Assembly (NCBI RefSeq): GCF_016774335.1
Contig: NZ_JAETWA010000009.1
Span: 1-59,277 of the forward strand
Direction of reading: 5' to 3'
DNA from: Luteimonas saliphila
GTDB taxonomy: Bacteria; Pseudomonadota; Gammaproteobacteria; Xanthomonadales; Xanthomonadaceae
Length of the DNA: 59,277 nucleotides
The first letter of the stretch is position 1. Each line of letters begins with the position of its first letter. The position numbers and the translations under genes were made by a program. The notes beneath the pieces are model-generated. The model was not told where the DNA came from and ran no database searches. It saw only the letters and a program-made list of their open reading frames with translations. Of this stretch, positions 52,703 through 59,277 are shown piece by piece.

Positions 52703-54613
52703 ATGGTGCGATGTTCCCCACATGGCGCCGCATGGCTGGCGCCGATCCTGCTCGTGGCATGCGTCGGCGCTGCGGCACAGACGGTTCTTCCGGTTTCCTC
52801 GCAAGCCCAGGCCCTGGCGCGTTGCGAGCGCCTGGTCGGCGCGCAGCCCACCGTGGCCGAAGCCGCCGCCCGCGAGGTGCTCGACGCCACCGGCACCTCG
52901 CCCGACCAGCGCCTGATCGCCACCGTGTGCCTTGCGGCGGCGCAGGTGCTGGCAGGCCGTGGCGAGGCCGGTGGCGCCAGCCTCGATGCGGCGCAGGAAC
53001 TGCTGGATGCGCCCGGCGTGACGCCGACGGGACGGCTGGAAGGACAGGCGCGATTGCCGGGACTGCTGATGCGCGTCGGCCGCCTCGATGAGGCGCTGGC
53101 GATGCAGGAGTCGGTGCTGGTCGGCGCGCGCGAGCGCGGCATCGTCCCGATGCAGATCGACGCGCTGCGCTTCCTGGGACAGGTGCGTGCCGGCGAATTC
53201 GACGACCCGGAGGGCGCACTGCCGTACTTCCGCCAGGCGTACGACCTCCATCGCTCGCTGACCGGCTCCGGTGCGCGACCCAATCCCGTGGTCGCCTACG
53301 ACCTTGGCTATACCCTGCTGTTGCTCGGTCGCCACGACGAGGCCGACGCGATGCTGGTGGAAGCCGCGCGTGCCGCCGCTGCCCCCGAGCTCGTGGGCCT
53401 GGGCGACCGCATCGCCAGCCACCGTGCGGAGCTGCTGCGGCTGCGCGGCGATGCCGCTGCCGCGGAACCGCAATTCGCCGCCGTGCTGGCGCGTCAGCGC
53501 GCCGGCAACGACGTCGCGGGCCAGGCGGTGACCCTGCAGCGGCTGGCCCGCGCGAGGCTCGACTCCGATCGCGCGCAGGAGGCGCTGGCACCTGCGCGCG
53601 AGGCGCTGGCCGTCGCCGAACAGGCGCGGCTCACCGCCGAGCAGCGCGATGCGCTCGGCGTGCTGGCCGATGTGCATGCCGCGCTCGGACAGCGGGATGC
53701 GGCCGCGGCCCACGCGGCGCGGTCGCGCGAGGCCGGGCGCGCGATCGATCGCGAGACCACTGCTCGCAGGCTGGCCGGCCTGCAGGCCCGGGCCGCCAGC
53801 GAACTGGAGCCGGGCGAGGCCGGCGGCCGTGTCGCCGAGCCGCGCAAGACCTGGCTGCGCAATGTCGCGATCGTCGCGCTGGCCCTGCTGGCACTGGGCG
53901 CGCTGCTGCTGCTGGCGCGCGCGCAACGCCGGCACCGTGAACTGGCCGCGCTGAGCGCCACCGACGCGCTGACGCAGCTTCCGGACCGTCGCCACGCCAG
54001 CCGCCACATCGAGGCACTGGCGGCGGACGATGCGGCGCGCGCAGCCGTGTTGTTGATCGACATCGACCGTTTCCGGGCGATCAACGACCGCCTGGGCCAC
54101 GCAACGGGCGATCGTGTGCTGGAGGCGGTGGCGCGCTGCCTGCGCGACGCCTGCGATGCCGGGGACCTGGTCGCGCGCTGGGATGGCGGCGAGTTCCTGG
54201 TGTTGCGCGAGAACACCTCGCCCGAGGCGGCGTTCGCGCTCGCCGCGCACCTGCGGGCGCAGGTCGAACGCCTGCAGGTCGACGACGGCCGGGACGCGCA
54301 GCCATCGCCACTTTCGGCGTCCATCGGTGTCGCGTCGCTGCCTCTGTTCGCCGGTGGTGGCGGCGCCTGGCAGGATGCGATGCGTGCCGCCGAGCGTGCA
54401 CTGCATGTGGCCAAGCGTGCCGGCGGCAACGCGTGGGCCGGCCTCTGGGGCGTGGCGGTGGATGTCGATGCGGTGCGCGCGCTGGACGATGTGCCGGCGG
54501 CGCTGGCCGCGGGCGTGTTGGCGAGCGAGGGGAGCCGGGTGATGGATTGGTCGTCCAGAGCGGCGGACGCGGTCGGCAGCGCCGCGTATGCCGACAGGCC
54601 CCCCCCGGCATGA
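52703..54613 (+). CDS. Periplasmic TPR protein with membrane segment and degenerate GGDEF domain
   Basis: 636 residues. A signal peptide (HGAAWLAPILLVACVGAAAQ) precedes about 350 residues of TPR-like helices, one membrane segment at about 386-406, and a C-terminal GGDEF domain. The signature reads RWDGGEF (near residue 493) instead of RxGG(D/E)EF: the metal-binding acidic residue in the third place is Gly. Other parts are kept (ATDALTQLPDRRHASRHI, LLIDIDRFRAINDRLGH). It may be catalytically impaired or a binding protein. It is divergent from kinase 1 and 150 bases before the response regulator. Confidence 0.9.
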   Translation: MVRCSPHGAAWLAPILLVACVGAAAQTVLPVSSQAQALARCERLVGAQPTVAEAAAREVLDATGTSPDQRLIATVCLAAAQVLAGRGEAGGASLDAAQELLDAPGVTPTGRLEGQARLPGLLMRVGRLDEALAMQESVLVGARERGIVPMQIDALRFLGQVRAGEFDDPEGALPYFRQAYDLHRSLTGSGARPNPVVAYDLGYTLLLLGRHDEADAMLVEAARAAAAPELVGLGDRIASHRAELLRLRGDAAAAEPQFAAVLARQRAGNDVAGQAVTLQRLARARLDSDRAQEALAPAREALAVAEQARLTAEQRDALGVLADVHAALGQRDAAAAHAARSREAGRAIDRETTARRLAGLQARAASELEPGEAGGRVAEPRKTWLRNVAIVALALLALGALLLLARAQRRHRELAALSATDALTQLPDRRHASRHIEALAADDAARAAVLLIDIDRFRAINDRLGHATGDRVLEAVARCLRDACDAGDLVARWDGGEFLVLRENTSPEAAFALAAHLRAQVERLQVDDGRDAQPSPLSASIGVASLPLFAGGGGAWQDAMRAAERALHVAKRAGGNAWAGLWGVAVDVDAVRALDDVPAALAAGVLASEGSRVMDWSSRAADAVGSAAYADRPPPA

Positions 54614-54764
54614 GTGCGGCGATGGGCGGCGCCCGGGTCGGTGGCGGCGACAGTGGCGCTTGCGATCGCGATTGCGGCGGCGATGGCCGGGACTGCTGCG
54701 CCGGTTCGCCGCGGAACTCGGCCTCAATGACGCAGGCGATCCGCCCGCGCATGCGCATGCAGGG

Positions 54765-55481
54765 ATGAGGACGGGTCCGAACAACCCGACACCTGTTGGC
54801 CCGCGTCTCGCGGTCGTCGAAGACGACGCGGAGCTGCGCGAGCAGATCATGCTGCCGGCCCTGCGCAGGGCCGGGTTCGAAGCTGTCGGCCTCGAGAGCG
54901 CGCTGCAGTTCTACCGCATGTGGGCCGGCTCGTCCTTCGACCTGGTGTTGCTGGACGTGGGACTGCCGGACGACGACGGCGTCGACGTCGCGCGACACCT
55001 GCGCGGGCTTTCGCCCTCGCTGGGAATCGTGATGTGCACCGGACACGGGCGCAGCGCCGACCGCATGCGCGGTCTGCGCGCGGGCATCGACGCCTACCTG
55101 GTCAAACCGCTCGAGATGGAGGAGGTGGTCGAGACGTTGCGCAACGTGCACGGGCGGCTGGCGGGTCGCGGCGGAGCGGACGTGCCCGGGCAGGGCGGCT
55201 GGGCGCTCGATCGCCATGGCTGGTCGTTGTCGGCGCCTTCCGGCGCCACGGTGACGCTCAACCAGGCCGAGCGCCAGATCATGGGCATCCTGGCCGCCCG
55301 TCCGAACCAGCCGGTGAGCCGCGAAACGCTGATCTCCCACCTGACCAGCGACGTCGACGGATTCGATCCGCACCGGCTGGAGATGCTGGTTTATCGCCTG
55401 CGGCGCAAATGCCTGGACGCGTCCGGCGAGGCCCTGCCGCTGAAGGCCGTACGCGGCGTGGGCTACCTGTTCGAACGGTAG
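54765..55481 (+). CDS. OmpR-family response regulator
   Basis: 238 residues. Receiver: VVEDDAELREQ, phosphoacceptor Asp near 64 in LVLLDVGLPDDDG, Thr in MCTGHG and Lys in AYLVKPLE. The winged helix (about 150-238) has TLNQAERQIMGIL, HRLEMLVYRLRRKC and KAVRGVGYLF. A short GCAGGG precedes the ATG. It lies between the two paralogous kinases and is the only response regulator there, so it may serve both (inference). Confidence 0.94.
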   Translation: MRTGPNNPTPVGPRLAVVEDDAELREQIMLPALRRAGFEAVGLESALQFYRMWAGSSFDLVLLDVGLPDDDGVDVARHLRGLSPSLGIVMCTGHGRSADRMRGLRAGIDAYLVKPLEMEEVVETLRNVHGRLAGRGGADVPGQGGWALDRHGWSLSAPSGATVTLNQAERQIMGILAARPNQPVSRETLISHLTSDVDGFDPHRLEMLVYRLRRKCLDASGEALPLKAVRGVGYLFER

Positions 55482-55511
55482 GCGCCGGCGCGCCGCTGCG
55501 AGCGGCGAGGG

Positions 55512-56873
55512 TCATGTGCCCGGCGAAGATTCCCCGCCATCGAGCGGCAAACGGATGCGGAACACCGCCCCTGTCCCGCGCCCGGCGGGATCCAGGATCA
55601 GGCTGCCGCCGGCGGCCTCCACCAGGTCGCGACCCACCGCCAACCCCAGCCCGGTGCCGTGGCCCTCCGGCTTGGTGGTGAAGAACGGCTCGAAGATGCA
55701 GTCCCGCAGCGGTTCGGGAATCCCGCTGCCGTCGTCGGCAACCGCGATCTCCAGTGCCGCGACATCCACGACCCGCGCGGTCACCGAGAAGCGACCGCCC
55801 TCCGGCATCGCATCGGCGGCGTTGGCGGCAAGGTTGAGCAGCACCAGCACGAACTGCTCGCGGTCGAACCGGATCGGCGCCGGCGAACCGGGCAGTTGCA
55901 GTTCGAAGCGGACCGCCGCGCCCAGCGTCTGGCGCAGCATGGGTTCGATCTCGCGCAGCGTCGCGGCCGCGTCGAAGGTTTCGGCCAGGGCGATGTCGCG
56001 CCTGGCGAAATGCAGCAGCTTGCGCACCTGCGCGCTGGCGCGGGTGGCGGCGGAGCGCACGCCCTCCAGCGCCGCCGCACGGTCCTCGGGCGAGGCGGCC
56101 TGGAGGGCATTGGCCGCGTAGCCGTTGACCAGGGTGAGCAGGTGGCCGAAATCGTGGGCCAGGCCCCCGGCCATGCGTCCGACGGCTTCCATTTTCTGCG
56201 CGTGCAGCAGTTGCGCCTGCGCCCGTTCGCGCGCGCCGATCTCGCCCCGCAGCTGCGCATTGGCCCGTTCCAGCTCGCTGCCGTGCGCCATCGCCTCCTC
56301 CAGGCTCTCGCGCAGCGCGGCGACGCTGCGATCGATCACCAGCGCGATCAGCAGGAACATCACGCTACGGATGACGGCGTCGCCGAAGGCGTGTCTCGCC
56401 TGCATGACTTCGTTCATGACATCCGCGCCGGCGCCGAACATCAGCGCGAGCACCACCGCGCCGTACATGCCCCACAGCGCCTTGCGTCCGATCATCATGC
56501 CGGCGACGAACAGCCACAGCACCTGCACCGGCATCTCGAACATGTGCGCGCCCAGGCCGCTGAGCGCATACGACACCACGAGGATGATCGCCACCAGCAC
56601 CATCAGCTGGCGGATCGCCCACTGGAAGCGGCCGCGACGGATCAGCACCACCGACCACAGCGCGATGCCGCTGATCAGCAGGCTGGCCGACAGGCTGACC
56701 GTCTCCCCGGCTCGCCAGGGGATCTGGGTTCCGAAGATGCGGTAGAGCCACAGCGCCGGCGGCAGGGTGCCGAGCGCCAGCAGGATGAGCTGCAGCATCG
56801 GCGCGTTGCGGCGATCGACCGGATCGGCGATCGCCGGAACCTGCAGCCAGTGCGTCACCCTGCTCATCGCCAT
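55512..56873 (-). CDS. Membrane sensor histidine kinase 2
   Basis: 453 residues from MAMSRVTHW, with GGGAG upstream; the second ATG is two codons in. About six membrane helices (residues 25-170), a coiled coil, then the HisKA box AGGLAHDFGHLLTLV (His near 240), N box LNLAANAADAMPEGG, G1 DDGSGIP, F box EPFFTTKPEG and G2 GHGTGLGLAVG. The N-terminal DPVDRRNAPMLQ is shared with kinase 1. It converges on the OmpR regulator, 30 bases from its stop, and diverges from the DUF11 gene. Confidence 0.93.
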   Translation of the reverse strand: MAMSRVTHWLQVPAIADPVDRRNAPMLQLILLALGTLPPALWLYRIFGTQIPWRAGETVSLSASLLISGIALWSVVLIRRGRFQWAIRQLMVLVAIILVVSYALSGLGAHMFEMPVQVLWLFVAGMMIGRKALWGMYGAVVLALMFGAGADVMNEVMQARHAFGDAVIRSVMFLLIALVIDRSVAALRESLEEAMAHGSELERANAQLRGEIGARERAQAQLLHAQKMEAVGRMAGGLAHDFGHLLTLVNGYAANALQAASPEDRAAALEGVRSAATRASAQVRKLLHFARRDIALAETFDAAATLREIEPMLRQTLGAAVRFELQLPGSPAPIRFDREQFVLVLLNLAANAADAMPEGGRFSVTARVVDVAALEIAVADDGSGIPEPLRDCIFEPFFTTKPEGHGTGLGLAVGRDLVEAAGGSLILDPAGRGTGAVFRIRLPLDGGESSPGT

Positions 56874-56931
56874 CGTGCGTCGTCTCCCGTGCGGATGGTC
56901 GGAATGATGGCGCAGATGCATCGGCGCGTAA

Positions 56932-56956
56932 CTCACCTCACGTGAGCAATCGTGAG
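56932..56956. promoter_or_regulatory. Cluster of CTCAC/GTGAG half-sites upstream of the DUF11 gene
   Basis: CTCAC (56932-56936), the palindrome CTCACGTGAG (56937-56946) and CGTGAG (56951-56956) lie within 25 bases. The cluster ends about 11 bases upstream of a sigma-70 -35 box, where an activator would bind. The OmpR regulator nearby is a candidate (inference). Confidence 0.55.
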
Positions 56957-56966
56957 CGAAACGCGA

Positions 56967-56995
56967 TTGATGGTCGCGGGACGCCTTCCTACAGT
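56967..56995 (+). promoter_or_regulatory. Sigma-70-like promoter of the DUF11 gene
   Basis: TTGATG (56967-56972) and TACAGT (56990-56995) with a 17-base spacer. Start near 57002, giving a leader of about 190 bases. The boxes are good but not perfect, which fits an activated promoter. Confidence 0.6.
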
Positions 56996-57193
56996 GCGCG
57001 CACTTTCGGCGTCGCCGTCCGGCGATGAGCCTTCGGCGCGCGCCGCAAGTCCGGATCAGGGGGATCCAGTACCTCGCGTGGGCGGGGTATCCGGGAACGG
57101 ACTGCTTGCCCCTGGTCGTCATGCGCATGGCGAAGGGCGGCATCCACGCACATCCGTGCGCGGCGTGCCGCGGACTTTCCTAGGGGGTTGCAG

Positions 57194-59277
57194 GTGCTTT
57201 CGAACGGTTTCGGGCAGGCCAGGGCGGCCGCCGCAGGTGTGGTTCTAGCGCTGATCGCGGGTGTCGCCGGACTGGCGGCATCGCCGGTCCTCGCCCAATC
57301 GGCATCCCTGACCAACGTGGCGACGGTCGCCGCGCCCGACGGCATCGCCGACCCCGACCCGGACAACAACACCGACAGCGCGACGGTCACGATCTCGTCG
57401 GCGGCCGACTACAGCTTCTGCACGGCACCGGGCGGCAGCGCGACGTCCAACGCCGTCTACAGCATCGTCAACGGCGTCGCGATCGCGCGCTACGAACCCG
57501 GCGCGGCCGCCGACGCGGCGGTGCCCGAACTGGCGCTGCCGACGGTGGGCGGCAATGTCAACGCGCTGATGATCGATCCGGTGCGCGATCGCATGCTGTT
57601 CCATGCCACCACGGGTTCGATGATCTGGGCCTACGACGCCGCCAACGGCGGCTGGTACCAGGCGCTGCCCGCCGGGCTGCCGAGCAGCGACTTCCCGCGC
57701 GCCGGCATGGCGCCCGATGGCGTGGGCTACCTGATCGCCAGCGGCGGCTCGCCCGTGGTCTACCGGCTGACCGCCGACGCGTCCGGCTTCGGCTACAGCG
57801 CCCAGAGCATCGGCAACCTGCAGTACGACTTCGCACCGACCGATACCGGCTCCGGCGACGTAGCCTTCGATGCCGACGGGTTCGGCTGGATCGCCGCGGG
57901 GCAGGACCTGTATCGCATCGACTTCTCGACGCCGGGGAGCCCGCAGGCCACGCGCCAGACGCGCCCGCTGCTCAACGGGCAGCCGTCGACGATCCAGTGG
58001 GCCGGCGTCGCGTTCGCGGACGACGGGCGCCTGTTCGTGGCCAACAACTCCAGCCCGAGTCAGTACTACGCCTTCGACCCGGGCACGGGCGTCCTGACGG
58101 CGCTGGCGCCGACCGGCGCCAACGGTTCGCGCGATCTGGCGTCCTGCGCGTTTCCGGCGATCGCCGAGGCCGAGCTGTCCGTGGTCAAGGCGCTGGCCGA
58201 GGTGAACGGGCAGCCCTACGTCGACGGTGCCGCGGTCGCTCCCGGCGACGTGCTCTCCTACGCGATCACCATCGGAAACGCCGGCGGTGCCGCCGGCACG
58301 CTGTTCGCCGGGGATGTGGCCGAGACCGTACCGGCGAACACCGCCTATGTGGCCGCCGGCAACGACTTCACTTGTGCCGGCACTGCGTGCACCAATACGA
58401 GCGCGCTGAACGTGCCGGCGAACGGCAGCGCAGTGCTGCGCTTCGTCGTGCAGATCGACGACCCGGTGCCCGCGGGCGTGTCCAGCATCGCCAATGCGGT
58501 GACCTTCCCCAACGACGACATCGACTGCGCGGCCATCGGCAACGATTGCGACGAGCTCACGCCCCTCGGGCCCTCGACGTCGGTCGAAAAGACCTCGAAC
58601 CCGGGCTCCGGCGCGGCGGTCGGTGCCGGCCAGACCATCGATTACACGCTGACTGTCACGGTGGCCAATGCGGCGACGACCGAGGCGATCACGCTGACCG
58701 ACACGCTGGGCACGGGCCTGACGCTGTCGGGCGCGTTGCCGGCCGGCTGCACCTCTGCTGGCCAGGTGGTGACCTGCGTGCTGGCTGCGGGCGCGACGGT
58801 GGGCGTGCACACGTTCGACTACGCGGCGACGGTGGACGCCGATGCGACCGGTTCGGTCGGCAACGTGGTAGTGGCAACGACACCGCCGGGCGGCGACCCG
58901 GATCCGGAGTGCACCACGTGCACGACCGAACATCCGCTGACCCCGGCGACCACGGTGACGAAGAGCTCGAACCCGGCTTCGGGCGCGACCGTGACCCCGG
59001 GTCAGGCGATCGATTACACGCTCGCGGTGACCGTAGCCAACGCCGCGACCACCGAAGCGATCACGCTGACCGACACGCTCGGCGCCGGCCTCACGCTGGA
59101 CGGCGCGCTGCCGGCTGGCTGTACCGCTGCTGGCCAGGTGGTGACCTGCGTGCTGGCTGCGGGCGCGACGGTGGGCGTGCACACGTTCGACTACGCGGCG
59201 ACGGTGGATAGCGACGCGACCGGTTCGGTGGGCAATGCGGTGGTGGCGACCACGCCGCCGGGCGGCGATCCGGATCC
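57194..59277 (+). CDS. Large secreted DUF11-repeat protein, cut by the window end
   Basis: At least 694 residues and open at the right edge. GTG with AGGGGG six bases upstream starts a signal peptide (AGVVLALIAGVAGLAASPVLAQ). Residues about 35-320 resemble a beta-propeller-like or NHL-like domain (GGNVNALMIDPVRDRMLFH, DGFGWIAAGQDLYRID). From about 320 come DUF11-type repeats with SYAITIGNAGGAAGT and, twice, the stretch TLTDTLG near 124-residue spacing. Cys pairs (CTSAGQVVTC) may form disulfides. Such proteins are surface or matrix proteins. A TTG two codons earlier is a less likely start. Confidence 0.88.
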   Translation, partial: MLSNGFGQARAAAAGVVLALIAGVAGLAASPVLAQSASLTNVATVAAPDGIADPDPDNNTDSATVTISSAADYSFCTAPGGSATSNAVYSIVNGVAIARYEPGAAADAAVPELALPTVGGNVNALMIDPVRDRMLFHATTGSMIWAYDAANGGWYQALPAGLPSSDFPRAGMAPDGVGYLIASGGSPVVYRLTADASGFGYSAQSIGNLQYDFAPTDTGSGDVAFDADGFGWIAAGQDLYRIDFSTPGSPQATRQTRPLLNGQPSTIQWAGVAFADDGRLFVANNSSPSQYYAFDPGTGVLTALAPTGANGSRDLASCAFPAIAEAELSVVKALAEVNGQPYVDGAAVAPGDVLSYAITIGNAGGAAGTLFAGDVAETVPANTAYVAAGNDFTCAGTACTNTSALNVPANGSAVLRFVVQIDDPVPAGVSSIANAVTFPNDDIDCAAIGNDCDELTPLGPSTSVEKTSNPGSGAAVGAGQTIDYTLTVTVANAATTEAITLTDTLGTGLTLSGALPAGCTSAGQVVTCVLAAGATVGVHTFDYAATVDADATGSVGNVVVATTPPGGDPDPECTTCTTEHPLTPATTVTKSSNPASGATVTPGQAIDYTLAVTVANAATTEAITLTDTLGAGLTLDGALPAGCTAAGQVVTCVLAAGATVGVHTFDYAATVDSDATGSVGNAVVATTPPGGDPD
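58577..59277 (+). repeat. 124-codon tandem DUF11 repeats with near-identical DNA
   Basis: The second unit begins 372 bases after the first (Lys codon at 58589 and at 58961). Long stretches are identical at the DNA level, for example the block coding for VVTCVLAAGATVGVHTFDY, including synonymous sites, which points to recent duplication or gene conversion. The second unit runs off the window. Confidence 0.9.

Noticed and set aside
57245..59182. A 645-codon minus-strand frame opposite the DUF11 gene
   Set aside because: The plus strand has a signal peptide, ribosome site and DUF11 repeats; the minus frame is repetitive only because the plus strand is.
58577..59277. Tandem repeats as a CRISPR array
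   Set aside because: The period is 372 bases, units are in-frame protein repeats without spacers, and no cas gene is near.

Overview
This 59.3-kb, GC-rich window reads as chromosome of a gammaproteobacterium of the Xanthomonadaceae/Lysobacteraceae (Lysobacter, Luteimonas or a close relative). Reasons: GC-rich codon use, AlgZ/AlgR next to hemC, the zapA-6S RNA-ygfA and ygfB-pepP neighbourhoods, two TonB-dependent receptors each with an AraC regulator, an ECF sigma/Ser-Thr kinase pair, and several dispersed palindromic repeat families. I see no tRNA, rRNA, CRISPR array, phage or complete insertion sequence. The assignment is inferred from family knowledge and was not searched.

Layout. 0.35-2.7 kb: groES-groEL with a sigma-32 promoter, a CIRCE operator and a long hairpin between the two genes. 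2.7-11.3 kb, all minus strand: ECF sigma factor, membrane Ser/Thr kinase with TPR-like region, alpha/beta hydrolase, AraC regulator, TonB-dependent receptor. 11.5-18 kb: GIY-YIG protein, orphan MurG-like glycosyltransferase, PYROXD2-type oxidoreductase, glnE. 18-21.6 kb: esterase, AlgZ/AlgR-like two-component pair, hemC. 21.7-25.4 kb, minus: outer-membrane protein, polytopic membrane protein, SLC13 transporter. 25.6-28 kb: WYL regulator, patatin, small membrane protein. 28-33.2 kb, minus: rpiA, EVE protein, ygfA, 6S RNA, zapA, a small coiled-coil gene, and a PAS-GGDEF-EAL protein. 33.3-35.5 kb: ygfB-type gene, pepP, then a 174-bp tandem duplication of the pepP 3' end. 35.5-40.7 kb, minus: threonine operon thrA-thrB-thrC behind a leader peptide and attenuator, with a MITE-like element before thrC. 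41-43.1 kb: TPP riboswitch and thiC, whose reading frame carries a repeat-derived insertion. 43.5-47.2 kb: DUF4136 lipoprotein, secreted Cys-containing protein, winged-helix membrane protein with beta-propeller. 47.4-51.1 kb: second AraC/TonB-receptor pair. 51.2-59.3 kb: two paralogous membrane histidine kinases (minus) flanking a TPR-GGDEF protein and an OmpR-type regulator (plus), then a large secreted DUF11-repeat protein cut by the window end.

Housekeeping genes are interspersed with signalling modules. Two points of regulation stand out: layered RNA or operator control (CIRCE plus sigma-32, 6S RNA, thr attenuator, TPP riboswitch), and the duplicated AraC-receptor and kinase modules. Repeats have shaped gene ends here: two genes take their stop codon from the same palindromic repeat family, and a third copy is translated inside thiC. 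The best candidates for an undescribed system are the two-kinase/DGGEF/OmpR cluster beside the DUF11 protein, and the ECF-kinase-hydrolase-AraC-receptor run.
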